43,789 nucleotides of DNA from Ancylobacter defluvii (GTDB lineage: Bacteria; Pseudomonadota; Alphaproteobacteria; Rhizobiales; Xanthobacteraceae), in assembly GCF_018390605.1 (NCBI RefSeq), contig NZ_JAHBGD010000019.1, forward strand, positions 333,645 to 377,433, read 5' to 3'. Both the position numbers and the translations under genes were made by a program. Numbering within the stretch: position 1 is the stretch's first letter; every line of letters starts with the position of its first letter. Positions 20,126 through 29,574 of this stretch are shown one piece after another. The notes below the pieces were generated by a model. The model ran no database searches. It was given only the letters and a program-made list of their open reading frames with translations, and was not told where the DNA came from.

Positions 20126-22725
20126 GCGTGACGACCAGCGACGATGCCCCCGCCGCCACGCGGGCGCCCGATGCCGGCCGCGGCGGCTTCTCGCTCTCCC
20201 TCGCCCTGCGCTTCGCCCTGCGCGAGCTGCGCGGCGGCCTGCGTGGCTTCGGGGTTTTCCTTGCCTGCCTCGCCCTCGGCGTTGCCGCCATTGCCGGTGT
20301 CGGTTCCTTCTCGCGCGCGCTCACCGACGGGCTGGAGCGCCAGGGCACCACGCTGCTCGGCGGCGACGCCGCCTTCACGCTGGTGCAGCGCCCGGCGACG
20401 CCGGAGGAGATGCAGCTCTTCACCGCCGCCGGGCGGGTCTCCACCATCGCCACCCTGCGCGCCATGGCCCGTACCGGCGAGGGCGCCAGCCTCAACTCGA
20501 CCCTCGCCGAGGTGAAGGCGGTCGATGGCGCCTATCCGCTTACCGGCACGCTCGCCCTCGACCCGCCGACGCCGCCGTCACAGGCGCTCGCCGAGACGGA
20601 TGGCCGTTTCGGTGCGGTGCTGGATCCGGTCCTGGCCGAGCGCCTGGGCCTCAAGCTCGGCGACGACCTGCAACTCGGCGCCGCGCGCCTGCGGGTCACC
20701 GGCCTCATTTCCACCGAGCCCGACCTGCTGGCGACCGGCCTCGGCTTCGGGCCGCGCCTGATGGTCTCCCTCGCGGCCCTCAACGCCTCCGAATTGATCC
20801 AGCCCGGCAGCCTGGCGCGCTGGCACTACCGGGTGCAACTGAACGACCCCGGCAGCCTTTCCACCTTCCTCGACGAGGTGAAGGCAAAGGCGCCGCAGGC
20901 CGGCTTCGAGGTGCGCACCCGCGAGGCTGCCGCGCCCCGGCTGGAGGACAATGTCCGCCGCTTCACCCAGTACCTCACCCTCGTCGGACTGACCGCGCTG
21001 CTGGTCGGCGGGGTGGGCGTCGCCAATGCGGTGAAGAGCCATCTCGACGCCAAGCGCGGGGTGATCGCCACCTTCAAGTCGCTCGGCGCGCCCGGCCGGA
21101 TGATCTTCGCGATTTATGTTCTCGAAGTCGTACTAATCGCACTCATCGGCCTCCTCATCGGCCTCGTCGCCGGCACGGCTTTGCCCTTCGCGCTCGACGC
21201 CGCCTTCGGCCATTTGCTGCCGATCGCCATCGAGCCGAGCGTGCAGCCGGCGGCGCTCGCCCTCGCCTTCGGCTACGGCATCCTCATCGCCCTCGCTTTC
21301 GCGCTGTGGCCGCTGGGTCTTGCCCATGACGTGCCGGTGTCGGCGCTGTTCCGCGAGTGGGACGACAACGGCCCGCGCCGCCCGCGCAAGATCTATATCG
21401 CCTTGACAGCGCTGGCGATTTTTTCGCTGTGCGCCCTCGCCGTCGCCGCCAGCGAGGAGCGCCGCATCGCCCTTTACTACCTGCTTGCCTCCGCTGGCGT
21501 GCTGGTCACGCTGCGGCTGGTGGCGACCGGCATCATGGCCATCGCCCGCCGCCTGCCGCGCCCGCGCTCGACCGGGGCACGGCTGGCGCTGGCCAATATC
21601 CACCGCCCGGCGGCGCTGACCCCGACGGTGGTGCTGTCGCTGGGGCTGGGGCTCACTTTGCTGGTCACGCTGTCGCTGATCGACCGCTCGCTCACCCGCG
21701 AGCTCACCGCCCGCCTGCCCGACCAAGCGCCGAGCTTCTTCTTTCTCGACATTCAAAGTACTGACACACAACAGTTTTCCGACTTCCTTACCCGCGAGGC
21801 TCCAGGCGGCGACGTCGAGGTGGTGCCGATGCTGCGCGGCCGGCTGATCCGCCTTGGGGACCGGCCGGTCGAGCAGATCACCCCGCCGCCGGAATTCGCC
21901 TGGGTGCTTTCCTCCGACCGCGGCGTCACCTATTCCGCCGAGCTGCCGGAAGGCTCCACGCTGGCGGAAGGCGCGTGGTGGCCGACTGAATACTCCGGCA
22001 AGCCATTGGTTTCATTGGAAAAAGAAATCGCCGACGCCTTCGGACTCAAGGTCGGCGACAGCGTCACGGTGAATGTGCTGGGGCGGCCGATTACTGCGGA
22101 AATCGCCAATCTGCGCAAGGTGGAGTGGGAGCGGCTGGCCATCAACTTCGTCATGGTGTTCTCGCCCAATACCTTCCGCGGCGCGCCGCATACCTCGCTC
22201 GCCACCCTTGCCTTCCCCCAGGGAGTGGAGGAGACCACCGAGCGGGGTATTTCGCGAGCTGTCGCAAGCTCTTATCCAGGAATCACCGCCGTGCGGGTCA
22301 AGGAGGCGCTGGCGGAAATCGGCGCTCTGGTCGCCAATCTGCTGCTGGCGATACGCGGCGCCAGCCTGGTGACGCTGGTGGCGAGCGTGCTGGTTCTCGC
22401 CGGCGCGCTGGCCGCCGGGCAGCATCATCGGGTGTACGATGCGGTTATTCTGAAGACGCTCGGCGCCACCCGGGCCCGCCTGCTGCTGGCCTATGCGCTG
22501 GAATATGCCGCGCTCGGCCTCGCCACCGCGCTGGTGGCGGTGCTGGCCGGCACCGTTGCCGCTTATGCGGTGGTGGTCGGGGTGATGAAGATCGGCTTCG
22601 CCTTCTCGCTGCCGGCGGCGCTGGGGGCGGTGGGCGTGGCCCTGCTGCTCACCGTCGCCTTCGGGCTCATCGGCACGTGGTGGGCGCTCGGCCAGAAGCC
22701 GGCCCGCATATTGCGAAGCCTGTGA
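20122..22725 (+). CDS. ybbP: FtsX/MacB-type ABC transporter permease (YbbP-like)
   Basis: An 867-residue inner-membrane protein with two FtsX permease modules. After a short cytoplasmic start and a first membrane segment near residue 50, a periplasmic domain of about 200 residues precedes three membrane segments (LVGLTALLVGGVGVANAVK, then IYVLEVVLIALIGLLIGLV). A central pair of segments (about 430-470), a second periplasmic domain and a final module ending WWALGQKPARILRSL complete it. The overlap with ybbA and the size match E. coli YbbP. It probably moves or extracts lipophilic substrates rather than performing classical import. Confidence 0.92.
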   Translation: MSVTTSDDAPAATRAPDAGRGGFSLSLALRFALRELRGGLRGFGVFLACLALGVAAIAGVGSFSRALTDGLERQGTTLLGGDAAFTLVQRPATPEEMQLFTAAGRVSTIATLRAMARTGEGASLNSTLAEVKAVDGAYPLTGTLALDPPTPPSQALAETDGRFGAVLDPVLAERLGLKLGDDLQLGAARLRVTGLISTEPDLLATGLGFGPRLMVSLAALNASELIQPGSLARWHYRVQLNDPGSLSTFLDEVKAKAPQAGFEVRTREAAAPRLEDNVRRFTQYLTLVGLTALLVGGVGVANAVKSHLDAKRGVIATFKSLGAPGRMIFAIYVLEVVLIALIGLLIGLVAGTALPFALDAAFGHLLPIAIEPSVQPAALALAFGYGILIALAFALWPLGLAHDVPVSALFREWDDNGPRRPRKIYIALTALAIFSLCALAVAASEERRIALYYLLASAGVLVTLRLVATGIMAIARRLPRPRSTGARLALANIHRPAALTPTVVLSLGLGLTLLVTLSLIDRSLTRELTARLPDQAPSFFFLDIQSTDTQQFSDFLTREAPGGDVEVVPMLRGRLIRLGDRPVEQITPPPEFAWVLSSDRGVTYSAELPEGSTLAEGAWWPTEYSGKPLVSLEKEIADAFGLKVGDSVTVNVLGRPITAEIANLRKVEWERLAINFVMVFSPNTFRGAPHTSLATLAFPQGVEETTERGISRAVASSYPGITAVRVKEALAEIGALVANLLLAIRGASLVTLVASVLVLAGALAAGQHHRVYDAVILKTLGATRARLLLAYALEYAALGLATALVAVLAGTVAAYAVVVGVMKIGFAFSLPAALGAVGVALLLTVAFGLIGTWWALGQKPARILRSL

Positions 22726-22871
22726 GCGCACCCCTTAACGATATGTACCGCTGCGGCATTTCTTGCCGAAACTTCACTTGCGGGCGACGGCCGCTCTGCT
22801 CATATTTCCCGGAGAGTCGCCGTAGCCTCGCTCGGGGTGCGGCGGAAGGCGTCTGAAAGGGACCCGTTACC

Positions 22872-23654
22872 ATGTCCGACAACGATCGCAACATTACCGT
22901 CCCGCGCTACGGCTCGACGGCGACGCGGACGCAGGCCGCGATCGATCAGGGCCTCCGCTCCTATATGCTGCGCGTCTACAACTATATGACGCTCGGCCTC
23001 GCCATCACCGGCGCGGCCGCGCTGGGGGTCTACATGCTCGCCGTCTCGGCCGAGCCGACCCAGTACGCGCTCGGCGCCAATGTCTACCTCACCCAGTTCG
23101 GCTATGCGCTGTTCGTCAGCCCGCTGAAGTGGCTGGTGGTGTTCGCGCCGCTCGCCGCGGTGTTCTTCCTGTCCTTCCGCGTCGACCGCATGAGCGTGGC
23201 GGCGGCGCAGACGGTGTTCTGGGTCTATGCGGCGCTGGTCGGCGTCTCGCTGTCGACGATTTTCCTCGTCTACACCCATGACAGCATCGTGCGGGTGTTC
23301 TTCATCACCGCCGCCACCTTCGGCGCGCTGAGCCTCTATGGCTACACCACGTCGCGCAGCCTGTCGGCGATGGGCTCGTTCCTGATGATGGGCCTGTTCG
23401 GCATCATCATCGCGAGCCTGGTCAACATCTTCCTCGGCTCGTCGATGCTGCAGTTCATCATCTCGGTGGTGGGCGTGCTGGTGTTCGCCGGCCTCACCGC
23501 CTACGACACCCAGCGCATCAAGGAGATGTACTTCGCCGGCGACGACGACGTGGTGGCCGGCCGCAAGGCGATCATGGGCGCGCTGACGCTCTATCTCGAC
23601 TTCATCAACCTGTTCGTGATGCTGCTGCAGCTGTTCGGCAACCGCAACAACTGA
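22872..23654 (+). CDS. Bax inhibitor-1/YccA family membrane protein
   Basis: A 260-residue protein with seven predicted membrane segments from residue 35 on, and a soluble N-terminal stretch with YGSTATRTQAAIDQGLRSYM. The conserved end AYDTQRIKEMYFAGDDD then YLDFINLFVMLLQLFG carries the acidic residues that form the pH-sensitive di-aspartyl latch in bacterial homologues, which conduct calcium. In E. coli the relative YccA modulates FtsH. A 145-base upstream gap should hold its promoter; a strong terminator follows, so it is a single-gene unit. Confidence 0.92.
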   Translation: MSDNDRNITVPRYGSTATRTQAAIDQGLRSYMLRVYNYMTLGLAITGAAALGVYMLAVSAEPTQYALGANVYLTQFGYALFVSPLKWLVVFAPLAAVFFLSFRVDRMSVAAAQTVFWVYAALVGVSLSTIFLVYTHDSIVRVFFITAATFGALSLYGYTTSRSLSAMGSFLMMGLFGIIIASLVNIFLGSSMLQFIISVVGVLVFAGLTAYDTQRIKEMYFAGDDDVVAGRKAIMGALTLYLDFINLFVMLLQLFGNRNN

Positions 23655-23680
23655 CGCGCATCGCCGTCCGACCGCATCGA

Positions 23681-23706
23681 GGCCCCGGCATCGTCCGGGG
23701 CCTTTT
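23681..23706 (+). terminator. rho-independent terminator of the Bax-inhibitor gene
   Basis: GGCCCCGG (23681-23688) pairs perfectly with CCGGGGCC (23695-23702) around the loop CATCGT, and TTTT follows at 23703-23706. It lies 27 bases behind the stop codon on the plus strand. Confidence 0.88.
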
Positions 23707-23768
23707 CGTTTGGGCGACCCCGCCGGCGCCGGCGACAGCCGCACCGGCCGGGCGCCGGCATAGCGGGC

Positions 23769-24422
23769 TCAGGCGGATCCCGGCGTGGCGGCACCGAATA
23801 CCGTGCGAAGTTCATCCACCTGGGCAGGGGTGAGGCGCCGTGTCGGACAGGAGCGGAGCAGGAGCAGCAGCTTGGCCGTCTCCTCCAGTTCCTCGGCCGC
23901 ATAGACCGCCGCTCCAAGGTCCGTGCCGGTCACCACCGGCCCGTGATTGGCGAGCAGCACCGCGGCGAAGGCGCCCTTCAGGGCGCGGATGAGATCGCCG
24001 GAGCGGGCGTCCCCCGGCCTGAAATAGGGCAGCAGCTTCACCGTGCCGACCCGCATCACCACATAGGGCGTAAGCGGCGGGATGCAGTCGTCGGGATCAA
24101 TGTCGGTCAGGCAGGACAGGGCGGTGGCATAGGTCGAATGCAGATGCACCACCGCACCGGCTTGCGGCCGGGTGTCGTAGAAGGCGCGATGCAGGAACAC
24201 CTCCTTCGACGGTGGGTCGCCGGCCACATGGCGGCCCTCGCGATCAAGCTTGGTGATGCGCGCCGCCTCGAGAAAGCCGAGACAGGAATTGGTGGGGGTG
24301 ATGAGCAGCCCGTCCGCCAGCCTTACGCTGACATTGCCGGCCGACCCGACCGAAAACCCGCGATCGAACAGCGACTTCGATAGCCGGACGATGCCCTCGC
24401 GCAGATCGGCTTCGGTCATCAT
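23769..24422 (-). CDS. otnC: 3-oxo-tetronate 4-phosphate decarboxylase (class II aldolase family)
   Basis: A 217-residue zinc enzyme of the class II aldolase/adducin family. SAGNVSVRL (28-36), ITPTNSCLGFL (41-51), the Glu of PPSKEVFLHRAFY (about 74), the zinc ligands in HLHSTYATAL (93-95) and a later NHGPVVTG carry the active site. OtnC decarboxylates 3-oxo-tetronate 4-phosphate to dihydroxyacetone phosphate. Its start overlaps the otnK stop by four bases (ATGA), the usual kinase-decarboxylase pairing that makes this assignment specific. It is the last gene of the seven-gene catabolic operon. Confidence 0.85.
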   Translation of the reverse strand: MMTEADLREGIVRLSKSLFDRGFSVGSAGNVSVRLADGLLITPTNSCLGFLEAARITKLDREGRHVAGDPPSKEVFLHRAFYDTRPQAGAVVHLHSTYATALSCLTDIDPDDCIPPLTPYVVMRVGTVKLLPYFRPGDARSGDLIRALKGAFAAVLLANHGPVVTGTDLGAAVYAAEELEETAKLLLLLRSCPTRRLTPAQVDELRTVFGAATPGSA

Positions 24423-25690
24423 TGGCCCTCCAGCCGTTGCAGCGCCTTCTCGAAGAAGTCGGGTCCGCCGAAATTACCGGATTTGAGCGCCAGGGCCACC
24501 GGCCGCTCGCCCTGCGAGACCAGCACCGGCACGCCGGGATCGATTTCCGGCCCGATGGTCAGTGCCCCCAGATCGAGTGCCGACGCCACGGCGCCGGAAG
24601 TCTCCCCACCGGCGACGACCAGCCGGCGAACGCCCTGGGCGACGAGCTTCACCGCCACCTCGCCGAACAGCGCGTCGAGGGTGCCGGACACCCGCTCGCG
24701 GCCGTAGCGCTGCTGCAGCGACCGCACCTGCTGCGGCGTCGCCGAGGAATAGACCAGCGGCGCCCGGCCGGCTTCCGCGAGCAGGAAGGCCGCCAGCTGG
24801 TCGGCGGTGACGCCACCGGCCATCACCGCATCAACGTCGATCGGCAGCGAGGGATGGCCGCCGATGTGCCGGTCGATCTGGCCGCGGGTCGCGCCCGAGC
24901 AACTGCCGGCGAGGATCGCCTCGGGGCCGGCGACGCCCGCCACGGTTTGCGCGCCGCCACGAACGGCCCCGCGGCGAATGAAGTTCTCGGCGAGCCCCAG
25001 CGCCACGCCTGAGCCGCCGGTGATCAGCACGTCCTCGCGGCATGCCTCGGCGATGGTCACGAGGTCGGCATCGCGGATCGCATCGACGATGACCAGCCGT
25101 TCACCATGGGCTGCCGCCTGGTCGAGTGCCGCCCGCAGCGAAGCGGGACCGGCGCTCAGCGTCTGCCAGGCTACCAGACCGACCGGGTCGCGCGACTGCC
25201 GCGCCAGCCACCGGCGGATATCCGCATCGGTCATCGGCGTGATCGGATGGTGCTCCAGGCCGGATTCGTTGAGCAAACGATCCCTCACGAAGAGATGGCC
25301 CTGATAGACCGTGCGCCCCATGGTCGGGAAGGCCGGGCAGGCGACCACGCCGGCGACGCCGAGCCGGCGGGCAAGCGCCTCGCCGACCGGCCCGATATTG
25401 CCTTCTGGTGTGGAATCGAAGGTGGAGCAATATTTGAAGACGATCTGGCCGCAGCCCTGGGCGAGCAGCCAATCCAGAGCCGCCAGCGACTGCGCCACCG
25501 CCTCGCCGGCCGCGATCGAGCGGCTCTTGAGGGCCACGACGCCGGCCTCGATGTTGGCAGGCGCCGAGGCGCGGGGCACGCCGAGGAACTGCGCCGTGCG
25601 CAGCCCGCCGCGCCCTGGCAGGCCGCGTGCGAGGGTATTGGCGATGTCGCTCGCCCCAGTGAAGTCGTCGGCGATGACCCCCAGAAGCAT
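24419..25690 (-). CDS. otnK: 3-oxo-tetronate kinase (DUF1537/four-carbon acid sugar kinase)
   Basis: A 423-residue kinase of the former DUF1537 family, length as expected. The N-terminal domain opens with GVIADDFTGASDIANTL, where the acidic pair binds the sugar acid; KYCSTFDSTPEGNIGPV follows, and the C-terminal nucleotide domain has VVAGGETSGAVASAL. OtnK phosphorylates 3-oxo-tetronates at O4 for OtnC to decarboxylate. The pairing with otnC is diagnostic, although related kinases act on other C4 to C6 acids. No strong ribosome site is visible; the start follows the family N terminus. 119 bases separate it from the upstream racemase-like gene. Confidence 0.85.
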   Translation of the reverse strand: MLLGVIADDFTGASDIANTLARGLPGRGGLRTAQFLGVPRASAPANIEAGVVALKSRSIAAGEAVAQSLAALDWLLAQGCGQIVFKYCSTFDSTPEGNIGPVGEALARRLGVAGVVACPAFPTMGRTVYQGHLFVRDRLLNESGLEHHPITPMTDADIRRWLARQSRDPVGLVAWQTLSAGPASLRAALDQAAAHGERLVIVDAIRDADLVTIAEACREDVLITGGSGVALGLAENFIRRGAVRGGAQTVAGVAGPEAILAGSCSGATRGQIDRHIGGHPSLPIDVDAVMAGGVTADQLAAFLLAEAGRAPLVYSSATPQQVRSLQQRYGRERVSGTLDALFGEVAVKLVAQGVRRLVVAGGETSGAVASALDLGALTIGPEIDPGVPVLVSQGERPVALALKSGNFGGPDFFEKALQRLEGQ

Positions 25691-25809
25691 GGCTGTCAAA
25701 TACCCTGGACTGGATCGCGCTCGTCGCAGCGCATTGTCATGCCGGAACGAAGCGGATCGCGTGAACGATGGGAAACCTGCCGGCGCGGCGCGGTTGCAAC
25801 GCCGGCAAT

Positions 25810-26484
25810 TCAGGATGCCGCCCGCCGGGTCTCGATGGCCTCGCGGACGGCGGCGACCGCGCAGGCAGGGCTGGTGAGGACCGGCACGGCGCAGTCCGTC
25901 AGTCTTTCGGCCGCCGCCGCCATCGACATCTGCGCGAAGACCAGCGCCTCGAAGCCGGCGGCATGGACCCTGGCGCTGGCGGCCACCAGTTCGTCGTGAC
26001 GGAGGCGGTCGCCGGTGGCCAGCGCCTCGAACGCTCCCTCGACGAGAAACGCCTCGGCGTCGCCGGGAGCGCCGATCCGCTCGGCGGCGGATCGGAACAT
26101 CGCCAGCGAGGTGTCGAGCGAGGCCGGGAAGGTGCACAGTATGGCGGTGCGCCGCCGCAGCTTCGCCGCCATCTCCAGCATGGCGACATCCGCCCCGAGG
26201 ATCGGCAGCGGGAAGCGCCGGCGGAACAGGTCGAGATGCGGGGAGAACACCGTGCAGGTCAGCAGCACCGCATCCGCCCGCCCCTCGACCGCCTTCTCCA
26301 GCAGCTCCGTCATGCGGGAGAGGCTCCGTTCCCTGACGCCGCCATCGGCCTGGACATTGGCCTGCAGGCCCTCGTCGAGATAGTTGGTGACGCCCCACGG
26401 GGCGCCGCCATCGGCCACGGCGAAACCGGCCATCATCGGCAGCACCGCATTCAGCGTCACGCTCACCACGGCAACCTTGTTCAT
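25810..26484 (-). CDS. Asp/Glu racemase superfamily protein lacking the second catalytic Cys
   Basis: A 224-residue protein with the two-domain Asp/Glu racemase fold. The first catalytic cysteine is present (Cys77 in AVLLTCTVFSP). At the equivalent of the second (normally LGC followed by a small residue) the sequence is LVFAQMSMAA, with Gln185 instead of Cys; another Cys lies at 208 in TSPACAV but in the wrong place. Classical two-base racemisation is therefore unlikely; a one-cysteine isomerase, lyase or decarboxylase is a better guess. The start at 26484 has GGGGGAG upstream. In this operon it may replace the OtnI isomerase step. Confidence 0.75.
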   Translation of the reverse strand: MNKVAVVSVTLNAVLPMMAGFAVADGGAPWGVTNYLDEGLQANVQADGGVRERSLSRMTELLEKAVEGRADAVLLTCTVFSPHLDLFRRRFPLPILGADVAMLEMAAKLRRRTAILCTFPASLDTSLAMFRSAAERIGAPGDAEAFLVEGAFEALATGDRLRHDELVAASARVHAAGFEALVFAQMSMAAAAERLTDCAVPVLTSPACAVAAVREAIETRRAAS

Positions 26485-26533
26485 GCGTCTCCCCCTGCGG
26501 CGGATATCGGCGGGTTGCGGGATGCCGGCCGGC

Positions 26534-27973
26534 TCAGGCCGGGAGCAGGGCGGCGGCGTGACCGAGGAAGGCCGCGTCCTGCCGCCGGCGCAGCCGCCAC
26601 AGCTCCGACCCCTCCGGCTCCTCGATCATGTCGTAGGTGACGACGGTGCCGGCGGGAATGTCGACGCGGGCGCGGTTGCCGGTCAGCAAAGCGGAGATCG
26701 CCGGATTGCCGGGCGCGATCGGCGCGGCGGGCACGATGCGGGCGGTCAGCTGCGGGCTGTGGTCGTTGCCGAACACGTCGCCGGCACGGATGTCGCGCGC
26801 CGCCACCTTGATCAGGTCATAGCGCGGCAGAAAGGTGTCGGAGGCGGTGTCGAGGCCGAGCAGGCCGGCGACCAGCAGCGAGCTCGAGGTCTCCACGCCG
26901 CACAGATGGTAGGGCCGGTAGATGACCGCGGTGGTGTTGTCATAATTGGCGATCTGCCCCTTGGTGGTCAGCACGTGGTTCGAATAGGCGTTGTCGCAGC
27001 GGACGACGAGAAACACGCCGCCGCCGAGCCCGGATTCCGCCGGGGCGCGCAGGCAGGTGGCGAGGTCGATGACACCGTCCTGCCCGAAGATGCCACCCTG
27101 CTCGCGCGAGCAATAGGCCACCGGGATCTCGGTGATCCGCAGCGGCGCGTGGACCAGCGTGTCCACCGCCGGCGCCAGGCCGGTGTAGTTCGCCGCCACC
27201 GTCATCTCGCACAGATCATAGGAACCGGGCTGCGGCAGCCGGGACAGGATCTCCAGGCGGCGGGCGATGTATTCCTCCGCCCGTCCCTCCGGGATCATCT
27301 CCAGATATTTGCGGTCCTCCGGCGCGATGGCCACGGTCTCGACATAGGGGGCGTGAATGGCCTTGTCGGTCTTGATGGTGACCGTGCCGCGCGCCTCGTC
27401 GTAAATATACTCGCCATCGGTCGCCTTGCCGCCGCTCAGCACCGTCAGCCCGATCGACTTCGCCCATTCATAGAACTGGATCAGCAGCCCGTGCTGATCG
27501 CCATCGACCGGGGTGTAGACGACGCCGGCCTCGGTCGCCAGGCGCTTGAGCATCGGCCCGACGCAGGCGTCGCAGTCCTTGGTGATCATCGCGACGTGCT
27601 TGCGGTTGGCGATCGCCTCCAGCGCATAGACGGCGCTGGCTTCCGGCACGCCGGTGCTCTCGCACACGACGTCGACGGACGGGATCCGGGCGATGATCTC
27701 GCAGCGATCGGTGTAGACGCGCTTGCCCTGGGCGATCTGGTCCTCGGCTTCCGCCTCGGTGGCGCAATAGGCGATGCCGTCGGGATCGATGCCGGCCTTC
27801 ACATAGGCGGCCCGCGCGGCCTCCAGCGAAATATCGGCGACGGCGACGACGCTCAGCAGCGGCGTGTATGGGTCCTGGGTGACGATGGCGGTGCCGTAAT
27901 TGCCGGCGCCGATGACCCCCACGCGAACGACGTCCTTCTGGGCGAATTTCTTGTAGAGATGATGATAGATCAT
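26534..27973 (-). CDS. NAD(P)-dependent oxidoreductase with C-terminal SAF domain (COG4091-like)
   Basis: A 479-residue protein. The N-terminal Rossmann domain has VRVGVIGAGNYGTAIV (about 17-32) and an acidic residue in VVAVADIS; VDVVCESTGVPEASAVYALE and MITKDCDACVGPML follow. The last 100 residues (AARDIRAGDVFGNDH to VDIPAGTVVTYDMIEEPEGS) form a SAF domain. Such proteins are often labelled predicted homoserine dehydrogenase, which the operon makes improbable. Together with a tetronate kinase and decarboxylase it is more likely to oxidise a hydroxyl of a sugar acid or related polyol acid, the role LtnD or DenD plays elsewhere. That role is inference from context. Confidence 0.75.
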   Translation of the reverse strand: MIYHHLYKKFAQKDVVRVGVIGAGNYGTAIVTQDPYTPLLSVVAVADISLEAARAAYVKAGIDPDGIAYCATEAEAEDQIAQGKRVYTDRCEIIARIPSVDVVCESTGVPEASAVYALEAIANRKHVAMITKDCDACVGPMLKRLATEAGVVYTPVDGDQHGLLIQFYEWAKSIGLTVLSGGKATDGEYIYDEARGTVTIKTDKAIHAPYVETVAIAPEDRKYLEMIPEGRAEEYIARRLEILSRLPQPGSYDLCEMTVAANYTGLAPAVDTLVHAPLRITEIPVAYCSREQGGIFGQDGVIDLATCLRAPAESGLGGGVFLVVRCDNAYSNHVLTTKGQIANYDNTTAVIYRPYHLCGVETSSSLLVAGLLGLDTASDTFLPRYDLIKVAARDIRAGDVFGNDHSPQLTARIVPAAPIAPGNPAISALLTGNRARVDIPAGTVVTYDMIEEPEGSELWRLRRRQDAAFLGHAAALLPA

Positions 27974-28038
27974 GGTCGGTGCTTTCGAATGAGGGCGTTG
28001 CGCGGGACGGGCGGGCGGGCGGGCCGCCCGGGGGCGGG

Positions 28039-29553
28039 TCAGGCGCCGGCGGCGATCACCGAGGCCGCTTTGGCCCTGGCGCGGCGTTTCAAGAGCCAGG
28101 GAACGATGAACAGCGCGAGGGTCACCGCGATGATCGCCAGCGCGATCGGGCTCTTGAAGAACACGCTGAGATCGCCCTGCGAGGCCACCAGGGTGCGGCG
28201 GATGCCGCGCTCCAGCAGCGGCCCGAGGATCATGCCCAGCACCAGCGGCACCGGCGGGTAGCCGAGCTTCGCCATCACATAGCCGACCACGCCGAAGCCG
28301 ATCGCCAGGGCGACGTCGAACATCGAGTAGTTGATGGAGAAGATGCCGTAGATGACGATGGCGATGACCACCGGATACAGGTAGCCCGGCCGCAGGAAGG
28401 CGCAGGCGGCCAGCAGCGGGGTGAGGACGATGGTGATCGCCACCAGCGCCAGGTTGCCGATGTAGAAGCTGCCGAACACCGCCCAGACGAAATCCGGCTG
28501 GGTGGCGAACAGCATCGGACCCGGCTGCAGGCCGATCATCAGGAGACCGCCCATCAGTATCGCCGTCGTCCCCGAGCCTGGAATACCGAGCGCGAACATC
28601 GGGATCATCGAGCCGTAGGAAGCGGCATTGTTGGCCGCTTCAGGCGCGGCGACCCCTTCCATCGCGCCGTCGCCGAATGTCTCGGGATGCTTGGACTGCC
28701 GTTTGGCGAAGGCATAGGCGATCATCGTCGCGGCGGTGGCCCCGGCTCCCGGCAGCACGCCGACGAAGAAGCCGATCAGCGAACCCGAGACCAGCTCGCG
28801 CCAGCAGCGCAGCGTATCGCTCAGCCGGGGCAGCAGGTCGCGGAACCGCAGCTTCGTCGACACCGCCGTCTCCGACATGGCCGGTGTCGCCAGCATCTCG
28901 GCGAGGCCGAACAGGCCGACCGCGATGATGGAGAACTCGATGCCGTCGAACAGCCGGACATCGCCGAAATCGAAACGCGGCAGGCCGAGGATGGGGTCGA
29001 GCCCGATCGTGCCGATCCATACGCCGAGGAAAAGCGAGATGAAGGCCTTGATGGGATCCGAGCCGCCGAGCACGCTGACGAGAGAGAGCGAGAAGATCAT
29101 CAGCGCCGTCATCTCGATCGGGCCGAAGGCGATGGCCGCCTTGGCGATGGTCGTGGCGAAGGCGGTGAGCAGGGCGAGGCCGATCAGGCCGCCGACGAAG
29201 GAGGCAGCGACGCTGATGCCCAATGCCACGCCGGCCTTGCCGCGCTTGGCCATCTGGTAGCCGTCGATCACCGTCATCGTCGCCGAGGCATCGCCGGGGA
29301 TGCCGAGCAGGATCGCGGTGACGGCGCCGCCATATTGGGCGCCGTAGTAGACCGCGCCGAGCGCGGCGATGGCGGCGGTGCCGTCGAAGCTCACCGCGAC
29401 CGGCAGCAGGATCGCAACACCCGCCGTCGGCCCGAGGCCCGGCAAGGCGCCGATGAACAGGCCGATAATGGCACCGACCATGATGGCGATCAGGATCGCC
29501 GGTTCGGAAGCGGCGGCAAGGCCGCCGAGGAGCAGGCCCCAGGTCTCAAGCAT
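28039..29553 (-). CDS. tctA: tripartite tricarboxylate transporter large permease TctA
   Basis: A 504-residue inner-membrane protein with about twelve membrane segments. The family hallmark GALPGLGPTAGVAILLPV (first half) and its mirror GVLPGAGATAATMIAYAFAK (second half) are present, as are YGGAVTAILLGIPGD and FALGIPGSGTTAILMGGL. With TctB and the periplasmic TctC it forms a secondary transporter for carboxylates. The ribosome site GAGGAG precedes the start. A GC-rich stretch (28005-28035) separates it from the downstream oxidoreductase gene, with which it should be co-transcribed. Confidence 0.95.
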   Translation of the reverse strand: MLETWGLLLGGLAAASEPAILIAIMVGAIIGLFIGALPGLGPTAGVAILLPVAVSFDGTAAIAALGAVYYGAQYGGAVTAILLGIPGDASATMTVIDGYQMAKRGKAGVALGISVAASFVGGLIGLALLTAFATTIAKAAIAFGPIEMTALMIFSLSLVSVLGGSDPIKAFISLFLGVWIGTIGLDPILGLPRFDFGDVRLFDGIEFSIIAVGLFGLAEMLATPAMSETAVSTKLRFRDLLPRLSDTLRCWRELVSGSLIGFFVGVLPGAGATAATMIAYAFAKRQSKHPETFGDGAMEGVAAPEAANNAASYGSMIPMFALGIPGSGTTAILMGGLLMIGLQPGPMLFATQPDFVWAVFGSFYIGNLALVAITIVLTPLLAACAFLRPGYLYPVVIAIVIYGIFSINYSMFDVALAIGFGVVGYVMAKLGYPPVPLVLGMILGPLLERGIRRTLVASQGDLSVFFKSPIALAIIAVTLALFIVPWLLKRRARAKAASVIAAGA

Positions 29554-29574
29554 GTCTGTTCTCCTCTGGTCCCG

